Part shown: positions 41,768 through 51,350 of the stretch, in pieces
Layout of the letters: every line of letters starts with the position of its first letter
How positions within the stretch are numbered: position 1 is the first letter of the stretch
The notes under the pieces: model-generated
What the model was told of the DNA's origin: nothing
Database searches by the model: none
What the model saw: the letters and a program-made list of their open reading frames with translations, nothing else
Position numbers and translations under genes: made by a program
Source of the DNA: an uncultured Bacilli bacterium
GTDB taxonomy: Bacteria; Bacillota_I; Bacilli_A; RF39; UBA660
Length of the DNA stretch: 64,000 nt
Direction: 5' to 3'
NCBI GenBank assembly: GCA_934102215.1
Contig: CAKOSH010000009.1
Span: forward strand, 1 to 64,000

Positions 41768-42463
41768 ATGAAAAGGGAATTATTTTATATAAAAGATTTA
41801 GATGAGTTTACTTTATTAGATTTTGTTATTATTGTAATATTTATTGTTAATTTATTTTTACATATAAGTGGTTTTAATGAAATATTTTTTAATATATCTA
41901 CTTTAATATGTTTTTTACTTTGTATGTTAAAAGTTTATTTATATTTTAAAGAGAATAAGAGTGATGAATATGTTAATACTATTAGACATCCTATTATTAT
42001 AGATGGTAAAGATATATATATTCTACATGATAATTTTAATATAATTAATGTTATTTCTGCTGTACTTATTATTATATTGTTTGTAATAGTTGTTTTATCT
42101 ATATGTGTTAAGTCATTTAATTTACTTAATACTATTATTAAATATTTACCTTTAACTAGTATATATATGTTTATTATTGATATTTTATTTATAAGTACTA
42201 TTGTTATGATTGAAACTAAATTTATATCAAGAACTTTAAATATTAAGTTTATAGAGAAGAATATTAATAATCTTGATAAAATAATTAATTCTAAAAGATT
42301 TAAGTGTGATAAGTTAGAAGATATAAGTATGACTAATAATAATACTTATATGGTAGTACGTAAGAATGGTATCAATAATGCTATATTTGATTCTAAATAT
42401 GAAAGATATAATGATTTAATATTACTTGTTAATGAAAGATGTAGTTTAACAGAAAGTAAATAG
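41768..42463 (+). CDS. Polytopic membrane protein of unknown function
   Basis: A 231-residue protein with four hydrophobic segments (two near residues 18-58, two near 95-155) and a cytoplasmic C-terminal domain of about 75 residues. TAGGAG lies seven bases upstream. No motif is recognised. It stands alone between terminators, next to the convergent LCP gene. Confidence 0.5.
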   Translation: MKRELFYIKDLDEFTLLDFVIIVIFIVNLFLHISGFNEIFFNISTLICFLLCMLKVYLYFKENKSDEYVNTIRHPIIIDGKDIYILHDNFNIINVISAVLIIILFVIVVLSICVKSFNLLNTIIKYLPLTSIYMFIIDILFISTIVMIETKFISRTLNIKFIEKNINNLDKIINSKRFKCDKLEDISMTNNNTYMVVRKNGINNAIFDSKYERYNDLILLVNERCSLTESK

Positions 42464-42535
42464 TTTTGAACATTTGGTTATATACTGAATGTTTTTAAAT
42501 TGTATTATTTATGAATTTATTTTGATTTTATCTAA

Positions 42536-42563
42536 ATAAAAAAGATTCCGTAGAATCTTAATT
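42536..42563. terminator. Terminator at the end of the LCP gene
   Basis: Stem AAGATTC/GAATCTT with a CGTA loop; on the minus strand it is followed by TTTTTTA. It overlaps the stop codon of the LCP gene. Confidence 0.7.
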
Positions 42564-44498
42564 GTTTGATGTAGTATCATTTGTATTATTTGTGTCATTT
42601 GTGTTGTCTTTTGCTGTTGGTGGAGTAGTAACTGGTGTTACTACTTTCTTTTTTACATAAATTGTAAGTGTACTTAATTGATCAAGTATTATTTTAGTAT
42701 GTTCTTTTTGACTATAGAATCTATAAGTTGAATAATCACTTATGTCTACTGTCTTATTTGTATCAACATCTATAAATGATAATTTTAATGAATTCCTTGA
42801 TGCATAACTCTTAAGTTCACTTACTGTATACTTAGATACATCAGCTAGGGTAGGTATTGTACTTTGTGTATATTTACCATTTCCTATTAAAGTTGCTTCA
42901 TATGGTTTATTTAAGTCAAATGATGCAGTTTTTATTAGAGTAGGTTTAGTCTTACCTAAATTAATATTTATTGCTTTTTTAATATCATTTATACTTCCTT
43001 TATAAGGTATTTCTACTGCTGGGTAACTCTTTGATGCTGGTTCATATACTTTTTTCCATACACCATATGTTTTAAGTTGCATTCTTTCAACATTTACTAG
43101 GTTAGTACTATCACTTATTACTAATGATTTACCTAAATTATATAATGATAAAATATCTTTATTTGTAATATTTGTTTGGAAGTTTGATTTAATTGAATTT
43201 AGTATATTTATTGCTTCATCTGGATTAGTTAATTTCTTTGTAGCAGCATTTACTATACCAAGTATAACTTTAATTTGATTTTTACCTCTTGTGAAATCAC
43301 TTCTTGAACCTTCTGTCCAAGTAGGGCAATATGTTTTCATTTGTTTACTGTCTTTAGCACTATGTCTATTTCTTGATAGTGCTAGAGCTTGTTCACCATT
43401 TAAATGTTGTTTTCCTTTTTCTACATAGATAGTATTTGATCCCCAGGACCTTGAACTATTTTGTTCACAGAATGAATAAGGTACATCTACATCAATTCCA
43501 CCAACAGCGTTAACAAGTTGAACAACGCCTTTGAAATTAATTTTAGCATAGTAATCTATATCAACATTGAATAGGTTTTCCATAGTTTTAACAGCACAAG
43601 ATGCAGAGCTTCCCCAGGTAGTAGTATTAATTCTTCTATAACTTCCATTAGAACAAGCAGTTTTTAAATAAGTATCTCTTGGTACTGATGTAATAGTGGC
43701 TCTTAATGTATCTGGATTAAATGTTACAAGTAATAACACATCACCATTATATCCTGATGTAACACCATCTTTAGAAGAATCTACACCAATTAATAACATT
43801 GTAAATGGTTTTGTAAGAGATGCTTCTGTACTTTTAATATCATCATCATTAGAACTCTTATATTCTTTTTCTGCTTTATATATTACTTTAGTTTCTTCAC
43901 TAATATTTTCATATCCTTCAAGAGAGTAAAACATATCAGCATAGTTTGCACTAAAGAATGCAGCATCAACTTCTTTATTTTTTAATGCATATAATAATTC
44001 AATAGTAGAATTATAAGTCTTTATTTCATTATCATTATCAAGTTTTAATTCTTTAATTTTTTCTTGTGGTAAATCATATCCTTCTTCTTTACCATCACTT
44101 GCAATACCTATTTTTTTCTTCTTTAAATCTTTTTCACTGTTTAAATCTTTATCATAAGTAACAAGTGAAGTGTACTTTATATTTGTATTATCTGTATAGT
44201 TCATTGATTTATATATTTTCTTTAAATAATATGAACCATATAATTCAGCAGTTATAAATAATATACTTATGATTGCTGGTATAAAGAATGATTTCATTGT
44301 TTTATTCTTAATACTTCTTAGTTCTAAATAGCTTAATAACAAGAAGAAATATATTAGTATTATTACTCCATATATTCTATAAAATGTTTCAACTCCTTCA
44401 TAAAATGTAAGTGAATATGCTAGATATCCAATTGATAGGAGTGAACATATCATTATTATTAATGTAAGTATTCCTTTAAATATTTTTTTCTTTTTCAT
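42558..44498 (-). CDS. LytR-CpsA-Psr (LCP) family ligase with extra extracellular domain
   Basis: The 646-residue protein has three N-terminal TM helices, a domain of about 130 residues (LVTYDKDLNSEKDLKKKKIG, then STIELLYALKNKEVDAAFFS) that resembles a periplasmic-binding-type fold, and an LCP domain: FTMLLIGVDSS, SVPRDTYL, YRRINTTTWG, NFKGVVQLVNAVGGIDVDVP, GEQALALSRNRH. LCP enzymes attach teichoic acid or other polymers to peptidoglycan. The last part (about 530-646) includes ELKSYASRNSLKLSF, possibly a small PASTA-like domain, and a Thr/Asn-rich tail. The extra domain is also seen in some clostridial LCP proteins. AGAAAG precedes the ATG. Confidence 0.85.
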   Translation of the reverse strand: MKKKKIFKGILTLIIMICSLLSIGYLAYSLTFYEGVETFYRIYGVIILIYFFLLLSYLELRSIKNKTMKSFFIPAIISILFITAELYGSYYLKKIYKSMNYTDNTNIKYTSLVTYDKDLNSEKDLKKKKIGIASDGKEEGYDLPQEKIKELKLDNDNEIKTYNSTIELLYALKNKEVDAAFFSANYADMFYSLEGYENISEETKVIYKAEKEYKSSNDDDIKSTEASLTKPFTMLLIGVDSSKDGVTSGYNGDVLLLVTFNPDTLRATITSVPRDTYLKTACSNGSYRRINTTTWGSSASCAVKTMENLFNVDIDYYAKINFKGVVQLVNAVGGIDVDVPYSFCEQNSSRSWGSNTIYVEKGKQHLNGEQALALSRNRHSAKDSKQMKTYCPTWTEGSRSDFTRGKNQIKVILGIVNAATKKLTNPDEAINILNSIKSNFQTNITNKDILSLYNLGKSLVISDSTNLVNVERMQLKTYGVWKKVYEPASKSYPAVEIPYKGSINDIKKAININLGKTKPTLIKTASFDLNKPYEATLIGNGKYTQSTIPTLADVSKYTVSELKSYASRNSLKLSFIDVDTNKTVDISDYSTYRFYSQKEHTKIILDQLSTLTIYVKKKVVTPVTTPPTAKDNTNDTNNTNDTTSNN

Positions 44499-44513
44499 AT
44501 ATAACGCTTCTTT

Positions 44514-46010
44514 CTATTTCTTTTTGTTTTTCTTTTTATCTAGTTTTTGTTTATCATTTTTTATTTCTTTTGATATAGGTTCATCCTTTATTATTTCTTT
44601 TTGTTCTTCTTGTTTTTTAAGTTCTAATTCTTTCTTTTTCTCTAGTTCTTGTTGTTCAGCTTGCTTTCTTTGTTCTTCAAGTAACATTAATTTTCTTTGT
44701 TTCTTTCTTTTTTTAGTTTTATTTATTTTTGATATTAATATACATATTAATATTAAAAATATAATAATTGTTTCACCAAATAATAAGATTAACATTTTTT
44801 TATACTCTTTTAGTTTTGAATCACAATTAGGTGTTTCATTTGGTTTTTCTTCTTTTTCATGGAACCTTATTATTGTATTATTAATTTTATCATAAGTAAA
44901 GTAATTATCTTTTCCAGTGTCAAGGTCTTTAGCATGTATTATATAAAATTCATTTGTTTCATCAGTGTATGCTTCATATTCTATTTCATTTATTTTTATT
45001 GTTGTTTTTGTATATCCATCTATTTCTTTATCAAGAGGTAGGGGATATATTTTATTTTGACTTAGTGTTGTTTCACTATATTCTTTATATTCATTTGTAT
45101 CTTTATTATATATGTATAATTTAATATTACCATCTTTATCTTTGAGACCAACTAATGTAAAGTTATTTGTTTCGTTATAGAATGCTGGTACTTTTTGTTC
45201 GCTTATTGTTATTTCAGTTTTTTCATAGTTTTTAGGTGATTCTAGTTTACTTTCTCTTTTTACTACTGTGTAATCTTTGTCATTTATTTTTACATTTATT
45301 GGATTTGGATCACTAACATTAACTATTATTGTGTATGTTTTAGTACTTCCATTTTCAGCTGTAACTGTTATTTTTATTTTATTTTCTCCTTCAGTAACAT
45401 CATGCGTTCCAGTTCCACTTACACTAGCTTTTGAATCTTCTTTAGTAGCATTTACTTTAACGCTTTCTGTGTTTGAGTCTGCTTCTACTTTGTATTCTGT
45501 TGTATTTTTATTAAATTCAGGGGATAGTTTTAATCCATCTACTGATAAACTTTTTAGGTTGTTATTTTTTGAATAAGATGATTCTAGTTGTGCTTGTGTT
45601 ATTATACTTACACTTTTAGTTCCTTTAGAAAGTGACATTGTTTTTTCAGTTCCATAGTCATACACTGCAGCTGATTTAACTGTTACTGATGTACTACCAG
45701 TAGCAATTGCTTTAAATTTATAAGTATATGTTTTTGATTTAAGTTTACTATCTCCATAATCTTTTACTGTTGATGGGCCTGACATTAATTTAAGTTTTTT
45801 AGCATCATAACTAATTGTCCATTCCCAAGCGCCTAAAACATTAGAAGATGATACTTTTACATTAACTGTAAATGTGTTTCCAACTACTATTTTATTAGTA
45901 CCTGATGTAACTTGTATATTTGCTGATGCAGCATTTACTCTAACTATATTTGTAAATAGTAGAAGTAGAGTAAATATACTTGTTAATAATATGTTAATTC
46001 TTTTCTTCAT
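44514..46010 (-). CDS. Cohesin-domain membrane protein
   Basis: A 498-residue protein with a signal peptide, a cohesin-like domain (about residues 28-140; IVVGNTFTVNVKVSSSNVLG, WEWTISYDAKKLKLMSG), a cadherin-like beta-sandwich (LKSLSVDGLKLSPEFNKNTT, then YTIIVNV), a further extracellular domain, one TM helix (about 415-435, MLILLFGETIIIFLILICIL) and a cytoplasmic Lys/Glu/Gln-rich coiled coil. It lies ten bases downstream of the gene for a dockerin-bearing glucosaminidase. That placement suggests it anchors that enzyme by cohesin-dockerin contact. Confidence 0.75.
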   Translation of the reverse strand: MKKRINILLTSIFTLLLLFTNIVRVNAASANIQVTSGTNKIVVGNTFTVNVKVSSSNVLGAWEWTISYDAKKLKLMSGPSTVKDYGDSKLKSKTYTYKFKAIATGSTSVTVKSAAVYDYGTEKTMSLSKGTKSVSIITQAQLESSYSKNNNLKSLSVDGLKLSPEFNKNTTEYKVEADSNTESVKVNATKEDSKASVSGTGTHDVTEGENKIKITVTAENGSTKTYTIIVNVSDPNPINVKINDKDYTVVKRESKLESPKNYEKTEITISEQKVPAFYNETNNFTLVGLKDKDGNIKLYIYNKDTNEYKEYSETTLSQNKIYPLPLDKEIDGYTKTTIKINEIEYEAYTDETNEFYIIHAKDLDTGKDNYFTYDKINNTIIRFHEKEEKPNETPNCDSKLKEYKKMLILLFGETIIIFLILICILISKINKTKKRKKQRKLMLLEEQRKQAEQQELEKKKELELKKQEEQKEIIKDEPISKEIKNDKQKLDKKKNKKK

Positions 46011-46020
46011 TTATCTCTCC

Positions 46021-48207
46021 TTATAATTCTTTATCTCCAAGCAAATATTTTTGTACTTGTAATAAATCTAATATAGATACTTTACCATCACCTGAAGTAT
46101 CAGCAGCTTTTAATGATTCATCTGTTAATTTTTTATCTCCAAGTAGATATTTTTGTATTTGCAATAAGTCTAATATTGTGATTTCTCCATCTCCTGATAA
46201 GTCACCATTAACTATCATTGTGAAACTTTTTTCTTCCATAGCAGTCTTTATTGTAATTTTAGTTCCTGTTGTGATTAGTGAATCGTTACTTAATTCTTTA
46301 TTATCTTTTGTTATTATTACATTTAATGCTTTTGCAGAATATAATTTATCTTTTATAAGATTTACTTTAGTATTATGTTTTATTTTTGTTAAATAGTTTT
46401 CATCATTACCAAGTCCTGAATTTTGAAGTGCGTCATTTACTGTTGTTGTGTCTTCAACTTTAATTATTGTAACAGTGTATTTCTTTTCTTCTTTTGTTTC
46501 TGAAAGTACTGTTATTGTTATATCTGTTTCATTATCTTTTAATTCATACTTACCAGGTCCTGAAATAGATGAAGCACTACTTTTAGGAGAAGCTTTTATA
46601 TTTACTTCTTTTACTGTATTTGGAATGTATGATTGATATGTAAGTATATCTTCATCAAATTCTGGTGTTATTTTGTATCCTTCAACTTCTAATGTTTTTA
46701 AATCATTATTCATGTCTCCACTTTTAGGTAGTGAAGTGTATTCTGGCATATCATTATAAACAGGAATTTCAAATGTGAATTTTTGATTTAGGACATTTGC
46801 TTTATTGAGAGCATCGTATGTTTTATTTCCTTCTGTTGCTGGGGCTTGTATATTTGTTTGATATTGATGAGTATATTTACTATAGTAAGCATCAGGTCCA
46901 ACATTAAATTTTTGATAGTATAGAGTTCCTTGTCCTGCATTTACATATCCCTTAGCAAGCAAGCTACTTCCTTCTAGTATTGATGTTTCAACATTATCCC
47001 AAACGTTACCACTTCTACTAATAAGTTTAGCAGCGTAGGCAAGTCCTCTTGTTATTGCTGAATATTTAACTCCACCAATTGTTGTTTCATAGGCACCGAT
47101 ATTAAAGAAGTTATAATATCCTTTATAAGTTTTACCTTGCCATGTGAATTCAGTTCCATTTACTGAATCACTTCCATTAGCGCCAACTTCTATTCTAATT
47201 CTAGTTGCGATATGAAGTGGACTAATCTTATGACTTTTACCAGCGTTAAACATTGGAATAGTATATTTATCTTCCCCAAGTTTACCATTACCAAATACTG
47301 ATTTTATTAGTGATGGATATTCATTTTCAAGAGTACTATCATATTTTAAATCTTCAAACATAAATATTCTTTCTTCTGTAAGCCAGTTTCTAGGATCAAG
47401 ATAGAAAGCGATAACACCAGTATTTACTTTGAACCATGAACTACCTTCAGCAGGTTTATTTGAAGTTCTATAGTTATCATTTGTTGTTTGCATATAATTT
47501 TTTCCTTCTTCACCATTTACAGCAGAAGAAAATTTTATATTTGTAAATGCAGGCTTAAATTGCCAATTAGGATATTTACTATGAAGATAAGTTAGGTAGG
47601 AAATATATGAATCTGGAAAATTGGCTTTCTTAAGTGTTTCAGCATATTCTTTATCTTCTTTTGTTATATCTTCTTTTTTAGTGACATAGTTTTTACATAT
47701 GTATCCTTCTTTATTACCATAATAATTTATTTGATACCATTTACCTCCAGAACATCCACTTGAGTTTCCACTTACTTCTTTTACGATTGTAACATTTACT
47801 CCAAGTGATAAAGTATCAAGTAGACTACCTGATGTAGCGGCTTTATCTCTAACTCCTACATTATTACCATTGACTCTAGCACTATAATCTATAACGTTTA
47901 TACCGGTAAAAGTATTATCAACGAACCTAACATAATCACTACATACATAGGCTTCTTGTTCTTTATAAATTATTTTATACCATTTATTTGAACAACCACT
48001 TCCTTCATATAATGTTTTATCAACAACTGTTATTTGTGTTCCAGCATTAACAGTTGCAATTATTGATGAATCGCTTTTAGTATTATGTTCCTTTCTTATT
48101 CTTACTGAACTTCCTTTTATTTCCGCATCAAATGCAGCCTTTATATTTAATGGAACAAATAAGAATAGGGCTAGTATAAGTATAAAAATATATTTTTTCT
48201 TATTCAT
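46021..48207 (-). CDS. Secreted glucosaminidase with SH3 repeats and C-terminal dockerin
   Basis: After a signal peptide the 728-residue protein has two bacterial SH3 domains (SVRIRKEHNTKSDSS, NNVGVRDKAATSGSL), a glucosaminidase domain (YLDPRNWLTEERIFMFEDLK, HISPL-type metal/cleft motifs in KSHKISPLHIATRIRIEVGA, GYYNFFNIGAYE), a cadherin-like domain (LKTLEVEGYKITPEFDEDIL) and a type I dockerin with two calcium-loop repeats: DLSGDGEITILDLLQIQKYL and DTSGDGKVSILDLLQVQKYL. It hydrolyses peptidoglycan at GlcNAc residues. The neighbouring gene encodes a cohesin, an unusual pairing for a wall hydrolase. AAGGAG precedes the ATG. Confidence 0.85.
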   Translation of the reverse strand: MNKKKYIFILILALFLFVPLNIKAAFDAEIKGSSVRIRKEHNTKSDSSIIATVNAGTQITVVDKTLYEGSGCSNKWYKIIYKEQEAYVCSDYVRFVDNTFTGINVIDYSARVNGNNVGVRDKAATSGSLLDTLSLGVNVTIVKEVSGNSSGCSGGKWYQINYYGNKEGYICKNYVTKKEDITKEDKEYAETLKKANFPDSYISYLTYLHSKYPNWQFKPAFTNIKFSSAVNGEEGKNYMQTTNDNYRTSNKPAEGSSWFKVNTGVIAFYLDPRNWLTEERIFMFEDLKYDSTLENEYPSLIKSVFGNGKLGEDKYTIPMFNAGKSHKISPLHIATRIRIEVGANGSDSVNGTEFTWQGKTYKGYYNFFNIGAYETTIGGVKYSAITRGLAYAAKLISRSGNVWDNVETSILEGSSLLAKGYVNAGQGTLYYQKFNVGPDAYYSKYTHQYQTNIQAPATEGNKTYDALNKANVLNQKFTFEIPVYNDMPEYTSLPKSGDMNNDLKTLEVEGYKITPEFDEDILTYQSYIPNTVKEVNIKASPKSSASSISGPGKYELKDNETDITITVLSETKEEKKYTVTIIKVEDTTTVNDALQNSGLGNDENYLTKIKHNTKVNLIKDKLYSAKALNVIITKDNKELSNDSLITTGTKITIKTAMEEKSFTMIVNGDLSGDGEITILDLLQIQKYLLGDKKLTDESLKAADTSGDGKVSILDLLQVQKYLLGDKEL

Positions 48208-48298
48208 GGTTACTCCTTATCATTCTATATAATAAATAATTATACCAAAATTCTACATATTTTTCATTATATTTAGGGAAATTTACATTATTTGAACA

Positions 48299-48336
48299 AG
48301 AAAAAACTAAATAAATCATACAACTTATTTAGTCTT
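48299..48336 (-). terminator. Terminator after the CPBP gene
   Basis: Stem ACTAAATAA/TTATTTAGT; on the minus strand it is followed by TTTTTTCTTG. Confidence 0.75.
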
Positions 48337-48341
48337 TAAAA

Positions 48342-49718
48342 TTATTGTTTTAAAATTGATACTTTATCTTCTGCGACTAATAAATAATTACCATAATCTT
48401 GACTAACGGCATCAATATATGATATATTTTTATCTCTATCATGTATTATTACTAATTTTGAATTATCTTTTAATAAGAATTTCTTATAATTATTTTTAAT
48501 TCCATCTACAAAACTATTATCATTTGTTAAATCTTTCTTATAAATGTAATTGTATTTTAAGAATGAATTTGCACTATCAGTATAATCTACATAAGCTAAA
48601 ACAAAATAATCTTTTTCTTCCATAACTATGTAATCATATAATGATTCACATTCTATTTCTACACTATAATTTGTATTTTGGTTTGTAAAAACTAAATTAT
48701 CATTATCATTTTGACTTACTTTGAATGAATAGTTATTATCTTTTATAATATAGTCTTCATAATAATTATTTGTAAATGAATAATTTTTAATTTCTATAGA
48801 ATCATAATTATATTCTGTTCCAATTTGTGTATTTATAATACCTGTAATATTCATTATATTAAAATAAAAAATAAAACTTATTACTGAAAATAAAACAATA
48901 CTGCTTTTTTTAGGTTCATCATCTATTTTTTTAATATGTGGAATGATGTTTGCTACTTCTATCGCAAACGTTAAAACAGAAAAAATTAATGATGCTACTG
49001 ATATTTGAGTTGTTATTTCTGTAGCTGATGTGGTAGGAATTATTTCATTTAAATATATTGAGAAATCCCAGAATGCATGTAAGAATATTACTGACCAAAT
49101 ATTTTTGGTTTTATAATAAATTAATCCAAATAAAATACCTGTTCCTGCAGCACCAATTATTTGCGAAATAGTATTTGCAACATCTTGACCATTAGCTATA
49201 TTTCCAATATGCATTAGTCCAAAAATTACTCCTGAAATAATTATTGAGTACCAAACTCCTTTTTTTGTATCGCCGTATCTTTCTAAAAATTCATTTAGTA
49301 GCCATCCTCTACATAAAAATTCTTCGGCTACTCCTATAAAGAAACATCCTATAAGTAAATTTAATATGGTCATTAGTATATTAATATCATTAATTTTATC
49401 GATTAATCTTATTGCACTAATTAATAAAATAAATGAAGCTCCTACTATATAAAATAGTCCGTAAAATAAACCTTTACTAAATTTCTTATGTGGTTGTGTA
49501 AATACATAAGAGTTTTTGAATAATAGCATTAAAATTAATACTAATGATGATAAAATAACTTCAGATATAACAAGTTCTCCTTTTGGATACATGGTTACTG
49601 AATCATATATTAGATTTGCACCATAACCCCAGATACCTAATTCAGTAGCTACAAAAAATAAAATTATCATAAATATTGTATACAACACTACATTAGGCCT
49701 TTTTTGCTTTTTATCCAT
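48342..49718 (-). CDS. CPBP-family intramembrane protease with extracytoplasmic domain
   Basis: The 458-residue protein has about eight TM helices with the CPBP (Abi) motifs EEFLCRGWLLNEF, FGLMHIGNI and FLHAFWDFSI. CPBP proteases cleave or process membrane peptides, and some give bacteriocin immunity. Beyond the membrane core, residues about 300-458 form an outer domain (YNSIEIKNY-like and FKVSQNDNDNLVFTNQNTN) that is not usual in the family. The upstream membrane-protein gene is three bases away. Confidence 0.75.
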   Translation of the reverse strand: MDKKQKRPNVVLYTIFMIILFFVATELGIWGYGANLIYDSVTMYPKGELVISEVILSSLVLILMLLFKNSYVFTQPHKKFSKGLFYGLFYIVGASFILLISAIRLIDKINDINILMTILNLLIGCFFIGVAEEFLCRGWLLNEFLERYGDTKKGVWYSIIISGVIFGLMHIGNIANGQDVANTISQIIGAAGTGILFGLIYYKTKNIWSVIFLHAFWDFSIYLNEIIPTTSATEITTQISVASLIFSVLTFAIEVANIIPHIKKIDDEPKKSSIVLFSVISFIFYFNIMNITGIINTQIGTEYNYDSIEIKNYSFTNNYYEDYIIKDNNYSFKVSQNDNDNLVFTNQNTNYSVEIECESLYDYIVMEEKDYFVLAYVDYTDSANSFLKYNYIYKKDLTNDNSFVDGIKNNYKKFLLKDNSKLVIIHDRDKNISYIDAVSQDYGNYLLVAEDKVSILKQ

Positions 49719-49720
49719 TT

Positions 49721-50116
49721 TTATCCTTCTTTCTTATATTGATTTTCTTCCAAAAATTGGTTAGGAATTTCAATTTCTACACCATTATATTTACATTTAG
49801 ATGTTTTTTCATCAATTTTTTCACAGTCATTAAATTTTGGAACTAAAGCATCTAATGATATATTTGAAAAGCAAAGATAAGCACCAATACAGCCTAAAAC
49901 TATTCCAACAATTGATAATCCTTTTACATTTTTCATACCGACAATTCCTAAAATTATTGCAACAATATTTATTATTAATGCTACTAAAGCACCATACATT
50001 GCTATTTTAAGTGCATTACCACTATCAAGACCATAGGCTGTTGCTCCAACTAAAACTATAAAAGATAAAATAGGTAATATCAATGAAAATATACCTAAAG
50101 TTTTCTTATTTTTCAT
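49721..50116 (-). CDS. Small polytopic membrane protein (DUF4190-like)
   Basis: A 131-residue protein with three TM helices (FSLILPILSFIVLVGATAYG, IAMYGALVALIINIVAIILG, GLSIVGIVLGCIGAYLCF) and a short outer tail with a Cys pair (NDCEKIDEKTSKCKYNG). The Gly-rich helix hairpin resembles DUF4190-type proteins. It is the first gene of a two-gene unit with the CPBP protease. AAGGAG lies upstream. Confidence 0.55.
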   Translation of the reverse strand: MKNKKTLGIFSLILPILSFIVLVGATAYGLDSGNALKIAMYGALVALIINIVAIILGIVGMKNVKGLSIVGIVLGCIGAYLCFSNISLDALVPKFNDCEKIDEKTSKCKYNGVEIEIPNQFLEENQYKKEG

Positions 50117-50252
50117 ATAACATACACACTCCTTTCTATTATAATTATAAAGGATTGATTTTTGATTGTCTATCTAAAAATTTATTATTTATTAAAATTA
50201 ATGGAAAAAATACTATTATTAGTTTATAATAATTAATAGGGAGTTGAAAGAA

Positions 50253-51350
50253 ATGGATTTTGAAGTTAATGGATATAATATATTTATAATAGTAACGGTA
50301 TGCTTTTTATCTTCACTTATATTTGTACAAATAATGAAGAAGGTAGCAATATTTTTAAAAGTACTAGATGTACCAAATGATCCTAGAAAGATACATAAAA
50401 AGCCTATGCCTTTACTTGGAGGACTTGGTATATTCTTTGCATTTTTACTTGGATATATGTTATTTGCACCTAAAAATAATTTAATGATTGCTATACTTAT
50501 TAGTTCATTTTTGATAATGCTTTTAGGTCTTTTTGATGATATGACTAAGAGTGAAACACCAATGCCTAATAAATATAAAGTTCTTGTACAGTTGATAGTT
50601 GCTGCGATAGTTGTATTTTATGGAGGACTTGAACTTACTAAAGTTACTTTGTTTGGTATGACTATTACGTTTACAAACATTCCATTTTTAAGTGAAATTT
50701 TATCTATGCTTATTATAGTTGCAACAATTAATGCGATTAATTTAATAGATGGTCTTGATGGATTATGTGCTGGGATAAGTTCTATATATTTTTTAACTAT
50801 TGCGATAATTGGATTTATTCTAAATAAATTTGGAGGACTTGATGTAATATTATCACTTATTATGCTTGGTTCTACTCTTGGATATTTAGTTCATAATTTT
50901 CCACCTGCGAGAATATATCAAGGAGACGCTGGAAGTACATTTTTAGGATTTATGATAGCAGTAATATTCTTACTTGGATTTAAAACAACAACATTAACTT
51001 CATTAATTATACCAATGCTTATATTAGCTATTCCAATTATGGATACTTTATTTGCAATTATAAGAAGAAAATTAAAAGGACAAAGTATTGATCATGCTGA
51101 TAAAGAACATCTGCATCATCAATTACTTAAACATTTTTCTAAAAAGAGTTCATTACTATTTATATATGCAATTAATATATTGTTTTCAGTAACAACAATA
51201 TTTTATGTTTTAGGAAATAAAAAAACAGTTATATGTTGTTATGTAGTTTTAATGTTTATTGTATTATTTTTAATACTTAAAACTGATATTGTATTTGATT
51301 GGACAAGTAAGAAAAATAAAAAGAATAATAGGAGTGATGAAGATAAATGA
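50253..51350 (+). CDS. tagO: Undecaprenyl-phosphate GlcNAc-1-phosphate transferase (TagO/WecA)
   Basis: A polytopic MraY/WecA-family enzyme of about 365 residues with the cytoplasmic motifs DVPNDPRKIHKKPMPLLGG, LLGLFDDM, NLIDGLDGLCAG, YQGDAGSTFLGF and the His motif DKEHLHHQLL. It starts wall teichoic acid linkage-unit synthesis on the inner membrane face. The ATG at 50253 is chosen because AGGGAG at 50238-50243 is well spaced for it and abuts the in-frame TTG at 50244. The stop overlaps gpsA by four bases, opening the teichoic acid locus. Confidence 0.9.
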   Translation: MDFEVNGYNIFIIVTVCFLSSLIFVQIMKKVAIFLKVLDVPNDPRKIHKKPMPLLGGLGIFFAFLLGYMLFAPKNNLMIAILISSFLIMLLGLFDDMTKSETPMPNKYKVLVQLIVAAIVVFYGGLELTKVTLFGMTITFTNIPFLSEILSMLIIVATINAINLIDGLDGLCAGISSIYFLTIAIIGFILNKFGGLDVILSLIMLGSTLGYLVHNFPPARIYQGDAGSTFLGFMIAVIFLLGFKTTTLTSLIIPMLILAIPIMDTLFAIIRRKLKGQSIDHADKEHLHHQLLKHFSKKSSLLFIYAINILFSVTTIFYVLGNKKTVICCYVVLMFIVLFLILKTDIVFDWTSKKNKKNNRSDEDK

